A DNA stretch of 28,210 nucleotides, from assembly GCA_964454015.1 (NCBI GenBank), contig CAYVQF010000069.1, forward strand, positions 1-28,210, written 5' to 3'. The translations under genes were made by a program, and so were the position numbers. The notes beneath the pieces are model-generated. The model searched no databases. It saw nothing but the letters and a program-made list of their open reading frames with translations, and was not told where the DNA came from. Positions 15,017-22,064 of this stretch are shown in pieces. The stretch is from CAYVQF01 sp964454015 (lineage in GTDB: Bacteria; Myxococcota_A; Bradymonadia; UBA4248). Every line of letters starts with the position of its first letter. The stretch's first letter is position 1.

Positions 15017-15976
15017 ATGTCTGCAGCCTGCGTTCCCAATCGAGCCGCCCGCCCCAGGGTTTGGGTCTGGCGTGCGTTGGCGCTCGTCGCGTTGAGCAGC
15101 CTGGCGTGGTTGGGCTGCAAGGCCCCGCACGACCCCGCGCCCGTGGTTCCCCAAGAGCGTGACCCTGCTTTTGAATTCGTCACGGTGAAGGCTGGGCTGT
15201 TCACCATGGGCTCACCCGAGGACGAGTGGGGCCGCCTGCCGCGGGAGCAAGCGCACGAGGTACGCCTGACGCGTGACCTCAGCGTTGGGCGGACGGAGGT
15301 GACCCAGGCGCAGTGGGAGGCGGTACTGGAGACGCAGCCTTGGTTCTTCTCGGACTGTGGCGAGTCGTGTCCGGTGGAGCGCGTCAATTGGTATGAGGCG
15401 CTGGTCTTTGCCAACGCGTTGTCGGTGCGGAAGGGCTACGAGATGTGTTACGACCTGCGGGGATGTCGCGGGACCTTGGGTGGGGGCTGTCCCGCCGAGG
15501 CGCTGGATGGCATCGCCTGTATGGGGGATTTCGTGTGCTCCCAGGTCACCTTTCACGGCTTGGACTGCGCGGGTTTTCGGCTGCCGACTGAGGCCGAGTG
15601 GGAGTATGTCGCCCGCGCCGGGAGCGCGGGTAAGTTCGCCGACGGCGCGCGGCGACCGGAGGCGGTGGCGTGGTTCGACAGCAACAGCGATGGGCGCAGC
15701 CACCCCGCAGCGACGAAGGCGGCCAACGCCTGGGGACTGCACGACGTGCACGGCAACGTCTGGGAGTGGTGCTGGGACTGGCCGCGGCCCTATTCGGAGG
15801 TGGCCGTGGTCGATCCGCTGGGGGCGGAGAGCGGTGAGTATCGGGTGACCCGTGGCGGTTCATGGTATCATGACGCGCGGGACGCGCGGGCGGCCAACAG
15901 GCACCACGGCCCTCCCGAGCTGCGCAGCTACAACTTTGGTTTTCGAGTGGTGCGTTCACTCCCGGCGGGGCGGTGA
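15017..15976 (+). CDS. Formylglycine-generating-enzyme-fold (FGE-sulfatase) lipoprotein, probably non-catalytic
   Basis: 319 residues from the ATG at 15017, preceded by GAGGAGGAGAG. The leader ends at Cys34 (W-L-G-C), suggesting a lipoprotein. Residues about 52-315 form the SUMF1/FGE-sulfatase fold: 'FVTVKAGLFTMGSPEDEWGR', 'VGRTEVTQAQWEAVL', 'PVERVNWYEALVFANALS', 'FRLPTEAEWEYVARAG', 'AWGLHDVHGNVWEWCWDW', 'RVTRGGSW' and 'NFGFRVVRS'. A Cys-rich insertion ('CYDLRGCRGTLGGGC' to 'GLDCAG') precedes the PTEAEWE motif, as in other myxobacterial members. The two catalytic cysteines of true FGE, in the SYC-YRYRC region, are replaced by 'DARDARAANR', so formylglycine formation is unlikely. It is probably a ligand-binding or structural envelope protein. 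Confidence 0.92.
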   Translation: MSAACVPNRAARPRVWVWRALALVALSSLAWLGCKAPHDPAPVVPQERDPAFEFVTVKAGLFTMGSPEDEWGRLPREQAHEVRLTRDLSVGRTEVTQAQWEAVLETQPWFFSDCGESCPVERVNWYEALVFANALSVRKGYEMCYDLRGCRGTLGGGCPAEALDGIACMGDFVCSQVTFHGLDCAGFRLPTEAEWEYVARAGSAGKFADGARRPEAVAWFDSNSDGRSHPAATKAANAWGLHDVHGNVWEWCWDWPRPYSEVAVVDPLGAESGEYRVTRGGSWYHDARDARAANRHHGPPELRSYNFGFRVVRSLPAGR

Positions 15977-15988
15977 TGGGCGCCGCCC
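15968..15988 (+). terminator. Stem-loop with the FGE-fold gene stop codon in its loop
   Basis: GGGCGG (15968-15973) pairs with CCGCCC (15983-15988), with the TGA stop (15974-15976) at the start of the 9-base loop. There is no T-tract. It is similar in placement to the hairpins at 1225, 6971 and 18758. Confidence 0.3.
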
Positions 15989-16015
15989 TTGGTGCCACAG
16001 ATACGCCACAGTGTC

Positions 16016-16044
16016 TTGACAGCGCCGTTGAGATCGGCTTAGTT
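16016..16044 (+). promoter_or_regulatory. Possible promoter for the hybrid histidine kinase
   Basis: A perfect TTGACA (16016-16021) in the 134-bp gap upstream of the kinase gene is followed after 17 bp by TTAGTT, a poor -10. A CCGACG/CGTCGG inverted repeat (16045-16050 and 16075-16080) lies just downstream and could be leader structure or an operator. Confidence 0.35.
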
Positions 16045-16110
16045 CCGACGGTCTGACTGCTCGACTGCGGCGGTCGTCGGGGCCCCAGTTCACACGACCT
16101 AGAGAGGACC

Positions 16111-18762
16111 TTGCGCTCCGAAATCTCAAAAATCATGGGCGCCCTGGCGATCCAGAGCGAGAACCACAGCAACGTCCTCGACGGCATCCCCATGATGCTG
16201 CTGCACGTCGACCGGGAGCTGAAGGTGGTGCACCTCAACGCCGCGGCGGCGGCCATGCTGGGCAGAGAGAAAGGCCAGGTGTGGGGCTTGCCCTTGGGTG
16301 AGGTGCTGGAGTGCGCCAACCGCGACGTCTCCGTGGGCGTTCCTGAGTCAGCGGCCTGCGCGGGCTGTGCCTTTCGCCAGGCCATCGACCAGACCTTTGC
16401 GACGGGACGCGGGGTGCAGCGCCAGGTGTGGGCCTTGGAGTGCGGCCATGGCGCGACCCTGATGCGGCGTGACTTTCTCCTCACCACCTCGTTGATGAAG
16501 GTCGGCGAGGGTGAGGTGGTCATGGTGGCGCTGGACGACCCACCACAGCAGGTCCGGGATTTCGATGTCGCCACCATGGCGGCTGCCAAGGACTTGGCCG
16601 AGCGCAATCGGCTCCTCATCGCCAGCAATGAACTCCTGGCGGAGCTCACGGCGATCCCGGCGCACGGAGACATCGCGGGCTGCATCGTCAAGGGTCTGCG
16701 GCGTGCGACGGGTGCCGCGGCCACGTCCTTCTCTTCCTATGATGAAGACGCCAAGGTGCTCACGCCGCGGGCCGTCGATCTTCAGGCGGGTCTGCTGCAG
16801 AAGGTGGTCTCCCTCATGGGGCGCTTCTCGGACATCAAGGTCCCTGTCGACGAAGCGGCGCACCGCGAGATCCGCGAGCAAATCATCGGTCACCGAGACA
16901 CGCTGAGCGAGGTGAGCTTTGGCGCCATACCGCCGCTCATCGGCAGCGTGGTGCAGAGAGTCATCGGCGCGGACCACTTCATTGCCCTAGCGCACGTCAT
17001 CGATGGCCGCGTCTATGGGACCTCGCTGGTGGCCATGAAGGCCCAGCGGCCCCGGCCACCCGACGCGTGGCTCGAGTCCATCGCCCACATGATCGCCGTC
17101 TCCCTGCGGCGTCGCCACGCGGAGCTCGAGCGGGCCGAGAGCGAGCAGCGCCTCTCGGATCTCATCGAGCAGTCACCCGTCTCGTATGAACTCTACGATG
17201 TTCAAGGCAATCTGCTCCACGCCAACGCCGCCTGGGAGCGCCTGTGGCAGATCCCCCGGGCCGTGGGCATCGGTCGCTTCAACCTCCTCGTCGGCAAGAG
17301 CTCTCAAGCCATGGGCTGGTCACACCACTTCGCCCGGGTGGCAGCGGGCGAGACGGTGATGTTGCCTCAACACGAGGTCGACCCCTCCCACATGCCAGAG
17401 GCTCAGGGCCACGGTCGCAAGCGCTGGGTGTCGACCGTGGCCTACCCGATCAAGAGCCACAAGGGCGAGGTGCGGCGGATCGTGGTGTTGCACGAGGACA
17501 TCACGGAGCGCAAGCGCGCCGAAGAGGAACGCCGCCATCTCCACGCTTCGATGGCCCAGTCTGATCGCCTGGCTTCCATGGGGATGCTCGCCGCGGGCGT
17601 CGCCCACGAAATCAACAATCCCCTTTCGTACATTCTCATGAATCTCGAGAATTTGGTTGAGGTACTACCACAGCACGCGGAGCGTTTGGCAGCCCTGCGC
17701 GCAGCGCTCCACGAGCATCTGGGCGAAGGGCAAAGCAACGCCATCCTTGGCGACGCCGCGGCCTCTCTCGATCCGCAGACCTGGCAGGTCCTGACCGAGC
17801 GCTTTGAGCACGCCCTGACAGGCACGAGAAAGATCAAAGACATTGCGAAGGGTTTGGGTACATTTTCTCATGTAGACAATGACACCGTGGCGGCGGTGCC
17901 CATTGGCGATCCCATTGCCTCGGCGTTGAGTATTGCCGTCAACGAGATCAAGTACCGGGCGAAGATTCAGCAGGAACTCGGCGACACGCCACCCGTGCTG
18001 GGCAACGAGGGCAAGCTCTCCCAGGTCTTTCTCAACCTCTTCATCAACGCGGCGCACGCCATTCGCGAAGGCGACGTGGAGCACAACGTCATCGGGGTGC
18101 GGACCTGGTGTGAGGGCGAACAGGTGTGTGCCGAGGTCTATGACAGCGGCCAGGGGATCGCGCCGGAGCACCTGGAGCAGGTCTTTCAGCCTTTCTTCAC
18201 CACCAAAGAACGCGGCGTCGGTTCTGGCTTGGGTTTGTCCATCGCGCGCAACATCGTCGAAGGTTTTGGGGGCGCCATCGAGGCCTGTAGCGAGCTGGGG
18301 ACAGGGACTCGCTTCATCATCCGCCTCCCCAGAGCGGACCTCTCGGCCAGCCCGCCCTCGCCTGTACCCGAGGCGAGCCCAGCCCCCAAGAGAGCCGGGC
18401 GCCTCTTGCTCATCGATGACGACCCCAGCCTGCGCGCGGCTCTCAAGCATTGCCTGGCGGACCACGACCTGGTCGAGGTCGAGTCGGGCGAGGCGGCCAT
18501 CGAGTTGTTGTCAGAGGATCAGGGCTTCGATGTGATCCTGTGTGACATGATGATGCCCAACCTGTCGGGCATGGATCTGCACCGCTGGCTACAGGGGCGC
18601 CATCCAGGGCTGGCCTCCAAGGTGGTCTTCATCACGGGCGGCGCCTTCACGTCCAGCACCCGAGCCTACCTCCGCCAGGTCGACAACCAACGGCTCGAGA
18701 AACCCATCGAGACAGAGCGCCTGCGGCAGATCGTGGCGGAGCGCTTACGTTTGGGTGGATGA
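16111..18762 (+). CDS. Hybrid sensor histidine kinase (PAS-GAF-like-PAS-HisKA-HATPase-REC)
   Basis: 883 residues with no transmembrane helix, so probably a soluble sensor. Order: PAS at about 20-140 with a Cys cluster (Cys68, Cys83, Cys86, Cys111); GAF-like region about 165-335; second PAS about 345-468 ending in the usual 'DITERKRAEEERR'; HisKA with phospho-acceptor His499 in 'GMLAAGVAHEINNPLSYI'; HATPase with N-box 'LNLFINAAHAI' (641-651), 'DSGQGI' (678-683), 'FFTTK' and 'GSGLGLSI'; receiver domain about 763-880 with acidic pair Asp770-Asp771, phospho-acceptor Asp812 in 'CDMMMP' and Lys863. All phosphotransfer residues are present. The start is a TTG with GAGAGGA close upstream; an ATG at 16135 lacks a ribosome-binding site. 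No response regulator gene is adjacent, so output must go elsewhere. Confidence 0.93.
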   Translation: MRSEISKIMGALAIQSENHSNVLDGIPMMLLHVDRELKVVHLNAAAAAMLGREKGQVWGLPLGEVLECANRDVSVGVPESAACAGCAFRQAIDQTFATGRGVQRQVWALECGHGATLMRRDFLLTTSLMKVGEGEVVMVALDDPPQQVRDFDVATMAAAKDLAERNRLLIASNELLAELTAIPAHGDIAGCIVKGLRRATGAAATSFSSYDEDAKVLTPRAVDLQAGLLQKVVSLMGRFSDIKVPVDEAAHREIREQIIGHRDTLSEVSFGAIPPLIGSVVQRVIGADHFIALAHVIDGRVYGTSLVAMKAQRPRPPDAWLESIAHMIAVSLRRRHAELERAESEQRLSDLIEQSPVSYELYDVQGNLLHANAAWERLWQIPRAVGIGRFNLLVGKSSQAMGWSHHFARVAAGETVMLPQHEVDPSHMPEAQGHGRKRWVSTVAYPIKSHKGEVRRIVVLHEDITERKRAEEERRHLHASMAQSDRLASMGMLAAGVAHEINNPLSYILMNLENLVEVLPQHAERLAALRAALHEHLGEGQSNAILGDAAASLDPQTWQVLTERFEHALTGTRKIKDIAKGLGTFSHVDNDTVAAVPIGDPIASALSIAVNEIKYRAKIQQELGDTPPVLGNEGKLSQVFLNLFINAAHAIREGDVEHNVIGVRTWCEGEQVCAEVYDSGQGIAPEHLEQVFQPFFTTKERGVGSGLGLSIARNIVEGFGGAIEACSELGTGTRFIIRLPRADLSASPPSPVPEASPAPKRAGRLLLIDDDPSLRAALKHCLADHDLVEVESGEAAIELLSEDQGFDVILCDMMMPNLSGMDLHRWLQGRHPGLASKVVFITGGAFTSSTRAYLRQVDNQRLEKPIETERLRQIVAERLRLGG

Positions 18763-18781
18763 TCGCCCGGAACCGATCATC
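18758..18781 (+). repeat. Perfect 8-bp inverted repeat overlapping the histidine kinase stop
   Basis: GATGATCG (18758-18765) pairs with CGATCATC (18774-18781) across an 8-base loop; the kinase stop codon (18760-18762) lies in the left arm. No T-tract follows. It may be a 3'-end stabilising hairpin or part of a termination region shared with the convergent methyltransferase operon. Confidence 0.5.
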
Positions 18782-18782
18782 T

Positions 18783-18815
18783 GCCGGCCCGTCATCCCCC
18801 GCCGGCCCGTCATCC
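18783..18815. repeat. Short direct repeat in the convergent intergenic region
   Basis: The 15-base sequence GCCGGCCCGTCATCC occurs at 18783-18797 and again at 18801-18815, an 18-bp period. It sits right after the histidine kinase hairpin. Further on, TCGGCCG (18854-18860) and CGGCCGA (18882-18888) form a second stem just beyond the methyltransferase stop. The 127-bp gap (18763-18889) is thus mostly repeat structure; its purpose is unknown. Confidence 0.55.
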
Positions 18816-18889
18816 ACAAAATCAAAATAGAACGGTACCGGCTGCCCTATGTGTCGGCCGATGCGTCAGCCGATTTGGCAACGGCCGAA

Positions 18890-19660
18890 TCATCGCTGCA
18901 CCAAGCCCCACCAGTGGCCATAGGTGCCGGCTTCGACGGCGGCGATGATCGTCGCCACTTTGGCGGCAAAGGCGTCCACCACGGCAGCCCCCACTTGGGT
19001 GACGGCGTCCTCGCGCTGCACGCTCAAACGCTGCCTGATCTCGCGCCAGTGACGCGCGTAGTGACCGGTGGAGTCCAGCAGGGTGAGGCAGCGCTGGGAT
19101 CCCTGCTCCAGGGTGGGACGGAGATCAGCAAAGCGCGGCGGCCGCGCGATGGCCCAAGCCTGCATCACCGCATCCAGCGCCGCCGAGGGCGCGTCGGCGA
19201 AGTAGGCCGTCACGCTCGCCAGGCCACCTGGCGCGAGACGCTCCGCCATGTGCCCCCAGGCGCTGGCGAAGTCGGCTTCGTAACAGAGCACATCGTGGGA
19301 GAGCACCAGGTCGTAGGTGTGGCCTGGCGATTCTCTGGCGAAGTCAGTGAGGGTGGCCTGGTGGAAGGTCACCCGACGCGCGGCCGCCTCGGTAGCGGCG
19401 CTGTGCCGCGCCGCGGCGAGCATGGAGGGAGAGGGGTCGATGGCATCGACCTGGGCCTCCGTGTGCTGGGCCCACCACAGGGCGCTCTGACCGCGCCCAC
19501 AGCCGACGTCCAAGACCCGCAGGCCCTGGCGCTGTCCCAGCAGGCGCCACAGGAGGGGAAAGAGCTCCGGGCCAAAGGGGTTGTTGTAGGTGCGCCCCAA
19601 CAAGGCTTGCACTTGCACATGCGCTTGATCGTAGACCGCCGTAGGATCATGCATCGCCAT
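18890..19660 (-). CDS. SAM-dependent class I methyltransferase
   Basis: 256 residues. The Rossmann methyltransferase motif I is clear ('LRVLDVGCGRGQSALWWA', about residues 47-64), followed by motif II 'VDAIDPSPSMLAAAR', post-I 'VTFHQATLTDF' and motif IV-like 'YDLVLSHDVLCYEAD'. A C-terminal helical part ('RHWREIRQRLSVQREDAVTQVG') may cap the substrate pocket. The substrate cannot be named. It is third in an operon with reverse-transsulfuration enzymes: its ATG overlaps the upstream stop as TGATG (shared base 19660), and GAGGAAGGG lies within the end of that gene. A role in methyl or sulfur metabolism, or detoxifying a sulfur compound made by its neighbours, is inferred from context. Confidence 0.88.
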   Translation of the reverse strand: MAMHDPTAVYDQAHVQVQALLGRTYNNPFGPELFPLLWRLLGQRQGLRVLDVGCGRGQSALWWAQHTEAQVDAIDPSPSMLAAARHSAATEAAARRVTFHQATLTDFARESPGHTYDLVLSHDVLCYEADFASAWGHMAERLAPGGLASVTAYFADAPSAALDAVMQAWAIARPPRFADLRPTLEQGSQRCLTLLDSTGHYARHWREIRQRLSVQREDAVTQVGAAVVDAFAAKVATIIAAVEAGTYGHWWGLVQR

Positions 19661-20805
19661 CACCCTTCCTCGAGGGCCGCGGCGATCTCTGCCTGGAGAT
19701 CCTCCGCGTCCTCGATGCCCACGGAGAGACGCAGCAGGGCATCGCTGATGCCGCGCCGGGCCCGCTCCTCTGCGGGGATGGCGGCGTGGGTCATGGTCGC
19801 TGGGTGGCACAGGAGTGACTCGACGCCCCCCAGACTCTCGGCGAAGGAGATGATGCGGGTGCGGGCGATGAAGCGCTCGGCGGCGGCGACGCCCCCCCGA
19901 GGCACGAAGGAGAGCATGCCGCCGCGCCCCTGTGGCATCTGGCGCAGGGCCAAGGCGTGCTGCGGGTGAGAGGGCAGACCCGGGTAGTACACGGCGGCGA
20001 CGGCGGGATGCGCCGCGAGGAAGTGGGCCAGGCGAAGGGCGTTGTCGCAGTGACGCGCCATGCGCAGGGCCAAGGTCTTCACCCCGCGCAGGGTCAACCA
20101 GGCATCGAAGGGGCTGGGGACGGCGCCAGCGGCGTTCTGGTAGAAGCGCAGCTTCTCGGCCCACGCGTCGCTGTTGGTGAGCACGGCGCCGCCGACGACG
20201 TCCGAGTGGCCACCGATGTACTTGGTCGTCGAGTGGACCACCAAGGTGGCCCCCAAACGCAGAGGCTGTTGCAGGTAGGGCGTGGCGAAGGTGTTGTCCA
20301 CTACCACGGGCACGCCACGCGCCTCGGCCTCTGCCGCCAAGGCAGCGATATCGGCGAGCTGGAGCAGGGGGTTGGTCGGGGTCTCCAGCCACAGCAAACG
20401 GGTGCGCGGTGTGAAGGCAGCGCCCAAGTCATCGGTGTGGCGCAGGTCGACGTAGGTGGTCTCCACTCCGAGAGGACGGTAGAGGCGCTCGAGCTGGCGA
20501 TAGGTGCCGCCATAGAGATCTTCCCCGGCAATGAGGTGATCTCCAGGTCGCAGTTGCGAGAGCACCGCCGCCCCGGCCGCTGACCCCGAAGCAAAGGCCA
20601 CCCCATGCTTGGCCCCCTCGAGGGCGGCCAAGCACGACTCCAAGGCCGCCCGAGTCGGGTTGCCCGTGCGGCTGTACTCAAAGCCCTGGTGCTCGCCGAT
20701 GGCGCGCTGGGTGAAGGTGGTGCTGGGGTGAATGGGAATGACCGTCGCGCCGGTGCTCGGGTCGGCCCCCTGCCCGGCGTGGATGGCCTGGGTCGCAAAG
20801 TTCAT
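19660..20805 (-). CDS. Cystathionine gamma-lyase / gamma-synthase family PLP enzyme
   Basis: 381 residues, full length for the Cys/Met-metabolism PLP family. Visible hallmarks: 'YSRTGNPTRAALESCLAALEG' (44-64), 'FASGSAAGAAVL', 'LYGGTYRQLERL', 'WLETPTNPLLQLADI', Asp170 in 'VVDNTFATPYLQQPL', and the PLP Schiff-base Lys195 in 'HSTTKYIGGHSDVVGG'; the C-terminal 'SLGGVESLLCHPATMTHA' and 'LLRLSVGIEDAEDL' complete the fold. Gamma-lyase, gamma-synthase and beta-lyase cannot be told apart securely by eye. Pairing with cystathionine beta-synthase makes gamma-lyase (cystathionine to cysteine, 2-oxobutanoate and ammonia) the likely activity. AGAAGGAG precedes the ATG, which overlaps the upstream stop by 4 bp (ATGA). 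Confidence 0.93.
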   Translation of the reverse strand: MNFATQAIHAGQGADPSTGATVIPIHPSTTFTQRAIGEHQGFEYSRTGNPTRAALESCLAALEGAKHGVAFASGSAAGAAVLSQLRPGDHLIAGEDLYGGTYRQLERLYRPLGVETTYVDLRHTDDLGAAFTPRTRLLWLETPTNPLLQLADIAALAAEAEARGVPVVVDNTFATPYLQQPLRLGATLVVHSTTKYIGGHSDVVGGAVLTNSDAWAEKLRFYQNAAGAVPSPFDAWLTLRGVKTLALRMARHCDNALRLAHFLAAHPAVAAVYYPGLPSHPQHALALRQMPQGRGGMLSFVPRGGVAAAERFIARTRIISFAESLGGVESLLCHPATMTHAAIPAEERARRGISDALLRLSVGIEDAEDLQAEIAAALEEG

Positions 20806-21782
20806 GGGCTCACTCCTTCTGCCGCCGCGGGCGCGGCAAAGCCGTGCTCGGCCATCCATGGGTCGTTGAAGATCTTGCTGAGGTAATTGCGGCCCGAGTC
20901 GGGAAAGAGCACCACCAAGGTCGACCCTGGCTTGGCATGCGCCGCGTAGCGCAGGGCCGCCACCATGGCCGTACCCGAGGAGCCACCGACGAGCAAGCCC
21001 TCCTCGCGGGCCAGGCGTCGGGCCATCGCAAAGCTGTCGCCGTCGCTGACTCGGACGAAGGCGTCCACCACCTTGCGATCATAGGTTTCGGGGAAGAAGT
21101 CCTCGCCGATGCCTTCGACCAGGTAGCCGCGCGGGGTGTCGCCCGAGAGGATGGAACCCTCGGGATCGGCGCCGATCACTTTGATCGCCGGGTTCTGTTC
21201 CTTGAGGTAGCGCCCCACGCCAGAGATCGTCCCGCCCGTGCCGATGCCCGCGATGAAGGCGTCGACGCGCCCCGCCGTTTGCGCCCAAATCTCGCGACCC
21301 GTGCTGCGATAGTGAGCCGCCGGATTGGCAGGGTTGGCAAACTGGTGCGGGCGAAAGGCGCCGGGAATCTCGCGGGCCAAGCGCTCGGCGACGCCGTTGT
21401 AGCTCTCGGGCGAGTCGGGGGCCACCGCCGTGGGGGTGATGACCACCTCGGCACCATAGGCCCGCAGCAAGGCGACCTTCTCCGCCGCCATCTTGTCGGG
21501 CATGACAAAAATACAGCGATAACCCCGAACGGCCGCTGCCATGGCCAAGCCAACGCCCGTGTTCCCAGCAGTCGCCTCGACGATGGTGCTCCCCGGTCCC
21601 AATGAACCACTGGCTTCGGCGGCGTCGATCATGGCCAAGGCGATGCGGTCTTTCACCGAGCCGCCCGGGTTGAGGTACTCGACCTTGGCCAGAAGGGTGA
21701 CGGGCAGATCCCGGGTCACTCGCCGCAAGCGCACCAGGGGCGTCTGCCCCACTGCCCCCAAGATGTCGTCGTGAATCTCCAT
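20802..21782 (-). CDS. cbs: Cystathionine beta-synthase (PLP-dependent, no CBS regulatory domain)
   Basis: 326 residues. The type II PLP fold is clear: 'VGQTPLVRL' (11-19), Lys44 in 'NPGGSVKDRIAL' as the Schiff-base lysine, 'VEATAGNTGVGLAMAA', 'PDKMAAEKVALLRAYGAEVV', the 'GTGGTISGVGRYLKE' phosphate loop, and 'GGSSGTAM'. The segments 'PDSPESY', 'YLVEGIGEDF' and 'PDSGRNYLSKIFNDPWM' fit cystathionine beta-synthase rather than CysK/CysM. It should condense serine and homocysteine to cystathionine. It lacks the tandem regulatory CBS domains of eukaryotic enzymes, as is usual in bacteria. AGGAAAGG precedes the ATG at 21782. It is the first gene of the three-gene operon, so sulfur from methionine can be moved to cysteine. 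O-acetylserine sulfhydrylase activity is a possible alternative. Confidence 0.9.
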   Translation of the reverse strand: MEIHDDILGAVGQTPLVRLRRVTRDLPVTLLAKVEYLNPGGSVKDRIALAMIDAAEASGSLGPGSTIVEATAGNTGVGLAMAAAVRGYRCIFVMPDKMAAEKVALLRAYGAEVVITPTAVAPDSPESYNGVAERLAREIPGAFRPHQFANPANPAAHYRSTGREIWAQTAGRVDAFIAGIGTGGTISGVGRYLKEQNPAIKVIGADPEGSILSGDTPRGYLVEGIGEDFFPETYDRKVVDAFVRVSDGDSFAMARRLAREEGLLVGGSSGTAMVAALRYAAHAKPGSTLVVLFPDSGRNYLSKIFNDPWMAEHGFAAPAAAEGVSP

Positions 21783-21856
21783 GCCTTTCCTCATAAGGGT
21801 GAGAGGCGTCGCCAAGCGCAGCCAGGGTGGCGCCCGCATCTGCTCTCGATGGGCAT

Positions 21857-21884
21857 AATCTACCTATCCGATATGTTTTGTCAA
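21857..21884 (-). promoter_or_regulatory. Sigma70-like promoter of the transsulfuration operon
   Basis: On the minus strand a perfect -35 TTGACA (plus-strand 21879-21884) and TAGATT as -10 (plus-strand 21857-21862, four of six matches) are separated by 16 bp. It lies about 75 bp upstream of the cbs start in a locally AT-rich patch. This is the best promoter match in the window. Confidence 0.6.
21862..21876. promoter_or_regulatory. Imperfect palindrome in the promoter spacer, candidate operator
   Basis: ACCTATC-C-GATATGT is an inverted repeat with six of seven pairs matching. It lies between the -35 and -10 of the cbs promoter, a position where a bound repressor would block RNA polymerase. 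The cognate regulator is unknown; no regulator gene is adjacent. Confidence 0.4.
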
Positions 21885-22064
21885 CTGCAATCCCCTGGGG
21901 CCGTCGTGGCGAGGTCCCGAGGCACCCCTTCTGCCCCACGTCCCTTGCGTCGCCGCCGCAAAACGCGCAATATCTGCGCCGCTATACGACCGTGCCGTCG
22001 CGGGCTTTGGCCTGGCGCATGGCAACCCGTATGGATGATTTCTTACCAGTCAGGAGGTGTTTGC

